A DNA stretch of 64,000 nt from DASXUX01 sp036504595. GTDB taxonomy: Bacteria; Planctomycetota; SZUA-567; H5-PLA8. The notes under the pieces are model-generated. The model was not told the DNA's origin. It searched no databases and saw only the letters and a program-made list of their open reading frames with translations. Below, one piece after another: positions 1 through 7,657 of the stretch. Position 1 is the first letter of the stretch. Each line of letters opens with the position of its first letter. The DNA is taken from positions 3,317 to 67,316 of the forward strand of contig DASXUX010000106.1 of NCBI GenBank assembly GCA_036504595.1, given 5' to 3'. Made by a program: the position numbers and the translations under genes.

Positions 1-11
1 AACTGGGCGAA

Positions 12-2477
12 ATGTGGCAGCGCAAACAGTTCCTGGTTGAGGCTGAAAAGTGCTTCGAGAAAGCCGCGACGCTCGACCGCGCATTCCTCGGCCGGCTGAT
101 TGCCTTCCACGAAGTGTCCGGCAATCGCGCGCGTGCGCAGGAGCTGCGCAAGAAACAGGTGGAACTCGGCATCGTCGATCTGGGCGTGCAGTTCGAACAG
201 GCCATCAAGCGCGGAACGCTGGACGAAGCCGAGCAGATTCTGAAAGGTGAAGAAACCGCGTACCCCGAACGCAAGGACGAATGGGCGCAGGCCCGCGTGC
301 GGCTTCTGCAAGAGCGAGGCGAATTGAAGGATGCCTATGAACTGGAGAAGAAAGTCTTTGCAGCGCAGCCGAAGGATTCCGGTGAGCGGCGCAACACGCT
401 GGTCGCGCTAATCGAGCTCTCGCTCCGGTTGAACAAAGACGCCGAGGTCCGCGAACTGCTGAAAGGATTTCTGAAGGACCACCCGAATGATTCAGAGCTG
501 CGCCAGCGCCTCAGCGATTTGGATGGCAATGCCTTGCCGCACTGGTGGGAACCCTACGACGTGAACGTGCGGCAGATCGACACGTCGCACTACACCGGCG
601 AGCGCTACCCGTCCGCCAATCACGCGTGGATCGTTGACTTCATGGTCGCCAAGGTGCTCCCTGATATGAGCACCGAATCGTACACGCATATCGCGCAGAA
701 AGTGCTGAACCTGCAAGGCATCGGCGAGTTGTCCGAGCTACTGGTTCGCGCTCAGCGCAACGAGATGCTTTTCGTTCGCACCGTGAACCCGGACGGCGCC
801 GTTTTCGAGCCGCAGAACGTGCACGATTTCAACCTGGCTCAGTCCGCGAGTCTCTACAAAGTCGGGCCGGGCTCGATCCTGGAACACGCCTACATCACGA
901 ACACGCCCGCCGACGAGGACGAGCCGTCCCTGCAGATGGGCTTCAACTTCAATGCGATCGACGCGCCGCGCGCGGTATCGCGCTGGGTGGTAATGCTTCC
1001 GGACTCGCTCAAAGCGAAGGTGAAGATTCGCAAAATCCGCCCGGAGATGATCGACGAACAGATCCTTCCGGGCCCGGCCGGCTACACGGTTTATCAATGG
1101 ACGAACAAGCAGGTCGAAGGCATCAAACGCGAGGCGCTGATGCCGATTGAGACGGATCAGGAAGTCATTCCGCTGGTTACGATCGAATCGGGCGAGCGCC
1201 CCTTCCGCGCGACAGGATGGCTGATGCGCCGCGAGAAGAATCAGCTTCCGCCGGAGGCCACGGCGCAGGCCAAACAGCTCGCGGCAGCGGCCGGAGCGGA
1301 CGAGGGCGGCAAGTTCGATGCGATCGTCAACTGGGTGCGCGAAAACATTCGCCCGGGCGACGACTCCCGAACCATCAGCGACGTCTGGTTCCTGCGCGCC
1401 GGCCGTCCGGATCAGATGACCACGCTGGCTCTGGAAATGTCGCGCGCCGCCAGCCTGAACGTGCGCATGGCGTACGTGAATGGCTCGTATGCGCCGGGTC
1501 GAGTGTGGCACACGAAGAACGCCGAACGCCTGTGGGATCCCGCCGTGCTGGCCAGTTTCGGCAACGCGGGGCATATGCTCAACCTGGAGCAATCCAGCGG
1601 TCCGGACCGCTGGGCGCAGTTTGTCGGCCGGCAGCCGAAGTACTACTGGCCGGCGGACCTCAATTTCGGCCAAGCCGGTGCGCTGGCTCTGACGACGGGC
1701 GACGACGGGCTGCGCATCAAACGCGTTCGCGGCGAAATGCTCGGCTACAGCGGCGCGGTTGGGCGCATGCAGGTGAACCTCGATAAAGACGGCAACGGCG
1801 ACGTGAGTGGCTCGTTGAACATCTACGGCAACATGGGCGGAACCTGGCGCGAAGCGCTCGCCGACCCACGCCAGGAACAACAGGTGAAGGAGTACGTCGT
1901 GCGCTACGCCTGGCCGAAAGGCAAGGTGGGCGACATTCGCGTGACGGGCACGCAGAGTTCACAACAGCCGCTGGTCTTCACCTACACCTGCAAAGTGGAG
2001 GGCCTCGGTTCGCTGGCCGGCGGCGCCGTTTTCCTGAAGCCGTTCCTGAACCAAGCGCGAATTCTCGACCTGCGCGGTCCGCCACAGCGCGAACACGATC
2101 TGGTCATCCGGGATGAATTCAGCGACCTGGACCACACGTTGACGTACGTGGCGCCGAAAGGCAGCGCCTGGGTCGAAGTGCCTGACGACGTGCTGATCGT
2201 AACGGAGTTCGGCTGGTATCTGGTGGATTACAACGTGCAGGGCCAGAAGCTGACCGCGACGCGCTCTTTCCTGATGCCGCAGCAGCGCATCGCGCCGGAG
2301 AAGTACCCGAAGCTGCAGGACTTCCTCCGGCAGATTTCCGCCGCCGAAGAGCAGCGCATTGCGCACGCTCCGTTGCAGGCCCAGTCGTTCGGCGGCCTGC
2401 AGCACGACGTTTTCTCGCCCGGCTACGCAAGCTGCGGGGACAAAGCAGCTCAGAAGGAAAACGCGGCGAAGAAGTAG
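12..2477 (+). CDS. TPR / DUF3857 / transglutaminase-fold protein, 5' end outside window
   Basis: The reading frame is open to the left edge of the window, so the first ATG at base 12 is probably internal and the gene is 5'-truncated. About the first 170 visible residues are alpha-helical and TPR-like. From about residue 178 (WWEPYDVNVRQID) the sequence fits a DUF3857 beta-rich domain, and about residues 425-515 fit a transglutaminase-like fold. In related proteins that fold carries a catalytic Cys in a GDC-type motif; here the equivalent stretch reads RAGRPDQMTTLALEM and has no Cys, so enzymatic activity is unlikely. The C-terminal third resembles the beta-sandwich usual in this family. Proteins of this type are normally exported or membrane-associated, but the signal region is not visible. 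The function is unknown; the domain call is firm and the role is not. Confidence 0.85.
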   Translation: MWQRKQFLVEAEKCFEKAATLDRAFLGRLIAFHEVSGNRARAQELRKKQVELGIVDLGVQFEQAIKRGTLDEAEQILKGEETAYPERKDEWAQARVRLLQERGELKDAYELEKKVFAAQPKDSGERRNTLVALIELSLRLNKDAEVRELLKGFLKDHPNDSELRQRLSDLDGNALPHWWEPYDVNVRQIDTSHYTGERYPSANHAWIVDFMVAKVLPDMSTESYTHIAQKVLNLQGIGELSELLVRAQRNEMLFVRTVNPDGAVFEPQNVHDFNLAQSASLYKVGPGSILEHAYITNTPADEDEPSLQMGFNFNAIDAPRAVSRWVVMLPDSLKAKVKIRKIRPEMIDEQILPGPAGYTVYQWTNKQVEGIKREALMPIETDQEVIPLVTIESGERPFRATGWLMRREKNQLPPEATAQAKQLAAAAGADEGGKFDAIVNWVRENIRPGDDSRTISDVWFLRAGRPDQMTTLALEMSRAASLNVRMAYVNGSYAPGRVWHTKNAERLWDPAVLASFGNAGHMLNLEQSSGPDRWAQFVGRQPKYYWPADLNFGQAGALALTTGDDGLRIKRVRGEMLGYSGAVGRMQVNLDKDGNGDVSGSLNIYGNMGGTWREALADPRQEQQVKEYVVRYAWPKGKVGDIRVTGTQSSQQPLVFTYTCKVEGLGSLAGGAVFLKPFLNQARILDLRGPPQREHDLVIRDEFSDLDHTLTYVAPKGSAWVEVPDDVLIVTEFGWYLVDYNVQGQKLTATRSFLMPQQRIAPEKYPKLQDFLRQISAAEEQRIAHAPLQAQSFGGLQHDVFSPGYASCGDKAAQKENAAKK

Positions 2478-2481
2478 AGTT

Positions 2482-2530
2482 GGTGGCACGCATGTGTTCG
2501 CGCTGCTTCTTGCGTGAACTCATGCGTGTG
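2482..2530. repeat. GTGGCACG-type palindromic intergenic repeat, copy 1
   Basis: An imperfect inverted repeat directly follows the stop codon. The left arm gcacgcatgtgttcgcgc pairs with the right arm gcgtgaactcatgcgtgt across a 7-base loop. Related copies lie at 21674-21716 and 21781-21827. The rest of the gap up to 2701 holds a fragment of the same family (cacgtgcgtgccacc near 2580) and a run of GACTCYAGACTCC-like units at 2656-2696. No gene is seen in the gap. Confidence 0.6.
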
Positions 2531-2701
2531 ATAGCCGATTCTGCACGCACGAGATTGGCGCAAAACGGACGGCGCCAATCACGTGCGTGCCACCCTCGCG
2601 CGGTTTTTCACTGGCGCGCGAACAACTCAGCGACTAACAGAGAACGTCGGAGTGAGTCCGTAGACTCTAGACTCCAGACTCCAGACTCAGGACTGTTTTT
2701 C

Positions 2702-3703
2702 ATGCCGTCGCAGTTGCGCAAAGATCCTCTCTCCACACGCTGGGTGATTATCGCGGCTGACCGGGCCAAGCGGCCCAGCGACTTCGATTTTGAGCCCGAG
2801 ACGGCGCCGCCGGGTTTCGATCCGTTCCTGGCCGGCAACGAAGACAAAACGCCTCCGGAAATCGCCGCCTTCCGCCAACCCGGCACGCAGCCCAACAAAC
2901 CGGGCTGGCGTGTGCGCGTTGTCCCGAACAAATTCCCGGCGCTGCAAGTGGAAGGTTCGCTGAACAAGCGGGGCGACGGGATTTACGACTTGATGCAGGG
3001 CCTCGGCGCGCATGAAGTGATCATCGATACTCCCCTGTCTGCGCGCAGCATCAGCGAATTGCCCGAGCCGCAGGTGCAGGACGTGCTGTGGATGTACCGC
3101 GACCGCCTGGTGGACCTGCGCCGCGACAAGCGCTTGAAGTACGGCATGGTCTTCAAGAACGTCGGCCGGGCCGCCGGCGCCACGCTCTACCATTCGCACA
3201 GCCAGCTCATCGTGACGCCCATCGTCCCGCTCGCGGTGAGACAGAAGCTTGAATCGTGCGAGGCGTTCTACGAATACCGGGGGCGCTGCCTGCTCTGCGA
3301 CATGGTGGCGCAGGAGATGGAGCAGAAGAGCCGCGTCATCCTCGACGGCGGCCTGTTTCTCGTCTTTCAGCCCTATGCGCCGCGCACGCCGTTCGAGACC
3401 TGGATCGTGCCGAAACTGCATGAATCGCACTACGAAACCTTGGCGCCGCAGTGGTGCGAGGAACTCGCGCTGGTGCTCAAACGAACCCTTGCGCGCATCG
3501 AAAAAGGGCTGGGCTCGGTGGCGTACAACTACATGGTTTTCACCGCGCCATTTGACAGCGCGCCGCTGCCGCATTTCCATTGGCACATCGAGATTTTGCC
3601 GCGCCTGACCAAGACCGCGGGTTTTGAATGGGGAACGGGCTTTCACATCAACCCCGTGCCGCCGGAAGACGCGGCGGAGTTTTTGAGAAGCGTGAAGTTG
3701 TGA
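2702..3703 (+). CDS. galT: Galactose-1-phosphate uridylyltransferase
   Basis: This protein (333 residues) is expected to exchange UMP between UDP-glucose and galactose-1-phosphate in the cytoplasm, as in the Leloir pathway. The HIT-superfamily active-site string HSHSQ falls at residues 164-168, matching the H164/H166/Q168 positions of classical GalT. A second His cluster (HFHWHIE) lies near the C-terminus, and a CLLC pair near residue 198 may bind zinc. The start at 2702 is chosen because MPSQLRKDPLSTRWV is the usual N-terminus of the family; an upstream in-frame extension to 2480 runs only through intergenic repeats. The gene precedes glgA and a GH57 gene on the same strand, which suggests that sugar phosphates are fed into glycogen-type polymer metabolism. 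It could instead act on another sugar-1-phosphate. Confidence 0.9.
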   Translation: MPSQLRKDPLSTRWVIIAADRAKRPSDFDFEPETAPPGFDPFLAGNEDKTPPEIAAFRQPGTQPNKPGWRVRVVPNKFPALQVEGSLNKRGDGIYDLMQGLGAHEVIIDTPLSARSISELPEPQVQDVLWMYRDRLVDLRRDKRLKYGMVFKNVGRAAGATLYHSHSQLIVTPIVPLAVRQKLESCEAFYEYRGRCLLCDMVAQEMEQKSRVILDGGLFLVFQPYAPRTPFETWIVPKLHESHYETLAPQWCEELALVLKRTLARIEKGLGSVAYNYMVFTAPFDSAPLPHFHWHIEILPRLTKTAGFEWGTGFHINPVPPEDAAEFLRSVKL

Positions 3704-3708
3704 CGGCA

Positions 3709-3796
3709 GGGTATAGGGTCTAGGGTATCGGGTATAGGGATGGATTGTTCTGGAGCACGGCAGAGGCCGCACCCATACCCCATAACCGATACCCGA
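3709..3796. repeat. GGGTATAGGG word-repeat hairpin between galT and glgA
   Basis: Imperfect 9-10 base units (gggtatagggtctaggg) on the left face reverse-complement units (cccataccccataaccg) on the right across about 40 bases. It is one of several unrelated families with the same layout in this window. It fills the galT-glgA gap and could fold in the transcript. Confidence 0.6.
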
Positions 3797-3819
3797 GGCC
3801 CCGCAGTTAGGGTCGTTGA

Positions 3820-5289
3820 ATGAACATCGCGTACGTTTCATCGGAAGTTGCGCCGTACTCCAAGACGGGAGGCTTGGGGGACGTGAGCGGTTCGCTGCCG
3901 GGCGAAATTGCCGCGTTGGGCCACTCCGTCTCGGTGTTCACGCCGTATTATCGTTCAACGAAGAAGGTCGAGCCACACACGAAAGTGATCGCGGAAGGCA
4001 GCGTGCCGGTCGGCTCCACGCTGGTTCCCTGGGCACTGCATGCGGCTCAATCCGGAAAGCCCGGCGTCAACCTGTACTTCATCGCCGGCGACATCTACTT
4101 CGACCGCGACGGGCTGTACGGCACGTCTCAAGGCGACTACGAGGACAGTTGCAGCCGCTTCTGCTTCTTCTGCCGGGCGTGCATCGCGGCCGCCCAGGTT
4201 CTGGGGCAGAAGATCGACGTGTGGCACTGCAACGATTGGCAATCGGCGCTGATCCCCATCTACCTGCGCACCTGCTTTGGCAATCATCCATTCCACGCGT
4301 CGGCCGCAACGATCCTGACGATTCACAATATCGCCTACCAGGGCCACTTCTGGCACTGGGATTGGCCGCTGCTCAACTTGCCCTGGGCGCACTTCAACTG
4401 GAAGGAGCTCGAGTTTCACGGCAAGATGAACCTGCTGAAAGGCGGGCTTGTGCACGCCGATCTGCTTACCACCGTTTCACCAACGTACTCGCGCGAAATC
4501 CAGACGGCCGAGTTCGGATACGGCCTCCAGGGCGTGCTGGCCGACCGCAAGAATTCGCTGGTCGGCATTGTCAATGGCATCGACACTCAAATCTGGAATC
4601 CGGCCACCGACCCGCTGCTGCCGGCGAACTACACGCGCGACAATCTCGAAGGCAAGACCACCTGCCGCGAAGTGCTGCGCCGCAAGTTCAACCTGCCCAA
4701 CGACCACACGACGGTGATCGGCATGATCGGCCGGCTGTTCGAGCAAAAGGGCTTTGATCTCGTCGCGCAGAGCATCGATGAACTGCTGCGCCGCGATATT
4801 CAACTGATCATCCTGGGCACGGGGCGCGAAGAATTCCACAAGATGCTGCAGCGCGTGCAGCAGTCGCGGCCGGACAGGGTCGCCGTCGCCTTCGCGTTCG
4901 ACAACGCGCTGGCGCATCTCATCGAAGCCGGCAGCGACATCTTCCTGATGCCCAGCCGCTACGAACCCTGTGGGCTTAACCAGCTCTATTCGATCGCCTA
5001 CGGCACGCCGCCGATTGTGCGCCGCGTCGGCGGACTGGCCGATACCATTGGCGATGCCATCCCGGAGAATATCGCCAACGGAACCGCGACCGGCTTCCAG
5101 TTCCGGGACTACACGCCGCAAGCCATGATGGGGTGCATCGATTGGGCGCTTCGCCTGCGTTGGCATCAGCGCGAGGACTGGCTGAAGATTCAGCGCGCCG
5201 GCATGTCGCAGGACTGGTCCTGGCGGAAGAGCGCCGAAGAGTACGTGAAGGTGTACCAGCGGGCCGTCGAGCAGCGAACAAGAAAGTAG
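3820..5289 (+). CDS. glgA: Glycogen synthase, ADP-glucose type (GT5)
   Basis: This 489-residue protein has the usual GlgA length and the N-terminal sugar-nucleotide loop KTGGLGDV starting at residue 15. The C-terminal half carries the GT-B acceptor and donor motifs, including MPSRYEPCGLNQLYSIAYGT, typical of GT5 enzymes. It should elongate alpha-1,4-glucan from an NDP-glucose donor in the cytoplasm. It lies between galT and a GH57 alpha-glucan enzyme on the same strand, with only word-like repeats in the gaps, so the three probably act in one storage-polysaccharide pathway. No branching enzyme or GlgC is visible in the window. The start codon begins MNIAYVSSEVAPYSKTGG, exactly where family members begin. 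Confidence 0.95.
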   Translation: MNIAYVSSEVAPYSKTGGLGDVSGSLPGEIAALGHSVSVFTPYYRSTKKVEPHTKVIAEGSVPVGSTLVPWALHAAQSGKPGVNLYFIAGDIYFDRDGLYGTSQGDYEDSCSRFCFFCRACIAAAQVLGQKIDVWHCNDWQSALIPIYLRTCFGNHPFHASAATILTIHNIAYQGHFWHWDWPLLNLPWAHFNWKELEFHGKMNLLKGGLVHADLLTTVSPTYSREIQTAEFGYGLQGVLADRKNSLVGIVNGIDTQIWNPATDPLLPANYTRDNLEGKTTCREVLRRKFNLPNDHTTVIGMIGRLFEQKGFDLVAQSIDELLRRDIQLIILGTGREEFHKMLQRVQQSRPDRVAVAFAFDNALAHLIEAGSDIFLMPSRYEPCGLNQLYSIAYGTPPIVRRVGGLADTIGDAIPENIANGTATGFQFRDYTPQAMMGCIDWALRLRWHQREDWLKIQRAGMSQDWSWRKSAEEYVKVYQRAVEQRTRK

Positions 5290-5291
5290 TC

Positions 5292-5409
5292 GAGAAGTCC
5301 AGAGTCCAGAGTCTAGAGGTCCAGAAGTCGGCGGCCTTTTCGACTGACACGGTTGGCGGTTCAGCCACGAACTTCTCAACTTCTAGATTCTCAGACTTCT
5401 GGACTGTCT
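5292..5409. repeat. GTCCAGAG word-repeat hairpin between glgA and GH57 gene
   Basis: Units such as agtccagagtccagagtc at about 5299 are partly reverse-complemented by gaacttctcaacttctag and ttctcagacttctggac at about 5370-5404. The family resembles the GACTCCAGACTCC run before galT. The remaining bases to 5497 contain no gene apart from the ribosome-binding region of the next one. Confidence 0.55.
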
Positions 5410-5497
5410 GTTTCTCGCGCCGTACAATGTGTCTTCGGGTTGTGTATGGCGTCACGTGTTCAGCCTCACCCCAAAATTACCAGTTGAAGGGAGAATC

Positions 5498-7657
5498 ATG
5501 GCCGGTCGCATTCGCTTTGTCTGCCTGCTGCATTCGCACCAACCGGTAGGAAATTTCGACGATGTTATAGAAGCCGCATACAAGATGAGCTATTTGCCAT
5601 ACGTTGAAGCCTTTGAGCAGTTTCCTCAGATTCCGTTGACCAATCACTATTCGGGCTGTCTGCTCGAATGGCTGGAGCAGCACCATCCCGAGTACATCGA
5701 GCGGCTGGCAAAGCACTCCAAGGGGGATGACTCCGACAAGCCCAAATGGGAGATGATCGGCGGCGGCTTCTATGAACCGATCATGACCATGCTTGCCACG
5801 CGCGACCGGTTGGGCCAAATCGATCGCATGGCCACTTACATCGAGACGCGCTTCGGGCAGCGTCCTCGCGGTCTGTGGCTGCCGGAACGCGTCTGGGAAC
5901 CGGGGCTGGTGAAAGACCTGGCCGACGCCGGCGTCGAATACCTGACGCTGGACGATTCGCATTTCCGTGCGGCCGGCCTGGAAGATCAGGATCTGGTCGG
6001 CGCATTCATTGCCGAAGACCAGGGGCGAATTCTGCGCGTGTATCCGGCGTCGGAACGGCTGCGCTACGTGATTCCATTCCAAGGCGTGCACGATTGCATC
6101 AACTACATGCGTTCGCTGATTCCAGAAGACGGCGAGCGCGTCGTCTGCTACGCGGACGACGGCGAGAAGTTCGGCGTCTGGCCGAAGACCTACGAGCACG
6201 TTTACACCAACGGCTGGCTGAAGAACTTCCTGGGCGCCCTGCAGCACGCGCAAAACGAAGGCTGGCTGATTTGCTCAACGCTTTCGGATGCCTGCGACGG
6301 CGTTGAAGCGGTCGGGAAGATCGCGTTGCCTGAAAACAGTTACCGCGAGATGACCGAGTGGGCTTTGCCGGCTGCCCGGCTGGCTTCCTACGAGCGCGCG
6401 CGCCACGACATTCTGCACGATCACCAGCTTGCCAACGACGGCCGCGTGCAGAATGTCCTGGGCCTGGTGAAGGGCGGCAACTGGCGTTCGTTCAAGATCA
6501 AGTATCCCGAAGGCAACCGGATGTACGCGAAAATGATGGAAGTCAGCGCGAAGGTTGCCTCGCTGCCGAAATCGACCAAGCTCGCCGACAAGGCGCGCAC
6601 ACATTTGTACCGCGGACAGTGCAACTGCCCCTACTGGCACGGCGTCTTCGGCGGCATGTACCTGCCGCATTTGCGCAGCGCCGTGTACCGCGAGCTGATC
6701 AAGGCGGACAAACTCGCCGATGAACTCGACGGCGGGTCTGCCAAGGCCAAGACTGTTCTGCCGCTGGTCCAGGATCTGGATTTTGACGGCTCAGCGGAAG
6801 TGAAACTATCCAATGCGTACCTCGCCGTGTATCTGCACCCCAAACGCGGCGGGCATCTCTACGAGAACGACCTGCGCGACATCGACTTCAATCTCGGCGA
6901 CACGTTCTCGCGCCGCTACGAAGCTTATCACGACAAGGTTGCACAGGCGGTCGTCGGTGACGCAAACGGCACCGCGAGCATACACGACCTGATTCTCGCA
7001 AAGCAGCCGGGTTTGGCGGAACTTCTGAAGTACGACACGTACCTGCGCGAAAGTCTGGTCGATCACTTAAGCCCAACGCGCTTGACGCCTGAAGACATGC
7101 TCTCCGGAAATCCGCCGAGCAGTCCCGCGTTCCGAACCGAAGCCTACGATCTCCAGGCGTCCAGCAAGAAGAACGCCGTCACGCTGTCTCGCGAAGGCCC
7201 CTGGCAGGGCGCCACTGTGCGCGTCAGCAAGACCGTTGCGCTGCATGGGAAGCCGGAGCTGGAATTCTCCTATGTTATCGAGCACGTTGACGGCCCCGAA
7301 ATCGAAGGATTCTTCGGCGTGGAGATGAACTATAACTTGCTGGCAGGGGACGCCCACGACCGCTATTATTATCATGAGAAGAGCGATAACGCAGGTAAGC
7401 TGGCGACCGTGGCTAGCTTTGGCGAGTTATCGTTCGTGGGCATGAAGGACCACTGGCTGGATGTTGCCGTCGAGCTGCACTGCGATGTGCCGGCGGAAGC
7501 AGTGGTCAGCCCAGTGAAGACCGTTTCACAATCGGAAGGCGGCTTCGAGGCCGTGTACCAGAGCTCGAGCGTGCTGCTGCAATGGCCGCTCAAACTAGCT
7601 GCCGGCGGGAATCTCAGAGTCACACTACGCCAGGAGTCGGCTCGTGCCCGAAAGTGA
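5498..7657 (+). CDS. GH57 alpha-amylase / 4-alpha-glucanotransferase
   Basis: This 719-residue protein starts at 5498 behind a good GAAGGGAG ribosome-binding site; the longer frame upstream is repeat DNA. The N-terminal half is a GH57 (beta/alpha)7 barrel: HSHQPVGNF at residue 11, WLPERVWEP at about 127-135 with the candidate nucleophile Glu, and YADDGEKFG at about 218-226 with the candidate acid Asp. The C-terminal part matches the DUF1925/DUF1926 beta-sandwich domains of the Thermotoga/Thermococcus-type 4-alpha-glucanotransferase subfamily. It likely remodels or degrades alpha-1,4-glucan made by the adjacent GlgA. No signal peptide is visible, so it is cytoplasmic. The next gene starts inside its last codons, which implies co-transcription. 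Confidence 0.92.
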   Translation: MAGRIRFVCLLHSHQPVGNFDDVIEAAYKMSYLPYVEAFEQFPQIPLTNHYSGCLLEWLEQHHPEYIERLAKHSKGDDSDKPKWEMIGGGFYEPIMTMLATRDRLGQIDRMATYIETRFGQRPRGLWLPERVWEPGLVKDLADAGVEYLTLDDSHFRAAGLEDQDLVGAFIAEDQGRILRVYPASERLRYVIPFQGVHDCINYMRSLIPEDGERVVCYADDGEKFGVWPKTYEHVYTNGWLKNFLGALQHAQNEGWLICSTLSDACDGVEAVGKIALPENSYREMTEWALPAARLASYERARHDILHDHQLANDGRVQNVLGLVKGGNWRSFKIKYPEGNRMYAKMMEVSAKVASLPKSTKLADKARTHLYRGQCNCPYWHGVFGGMYLPHLRSAVYRELIKADKLADELDGGSAKAKTVLPLVQDLDFDGSAEVKLSNAYLAVYLHPKRGGHLYENDLRDIDFNLGDTFSRRYEAYHDKVAQAVVGDANGTASIHDLILAKQPGLAELLKYDTYLRESLVDHLSPTRLTPEDMLSGNPPSSPAFRTEAYDLQASSKKNAVTLSREGPWQGATVRVSKTVALHGKPELEFSYVIEHVDGPEIEGFFGVEMNYNLLAGDAHDRYYYHEKSDNAGKLATVASFGELSFVGMKDHWLDVAVELHCDVPAEAVVSPVKTVSQSEGGFEAVYQSSSVLLQWPLKLAAGGNLRVTLRQESARARK

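Noticed and set aside
738..1880. Minus-strand 380-codon frame
   Set aside because: Antisense to the DUF3857 protein, with biased composition and no family.
2480..2701. N-terminal extension of galT
   Set aside because: This stretch is made of palindromic and word-like repeats and has no ribosome-binding site for the early start; GalT homologues begin at MPSQLRKDP.
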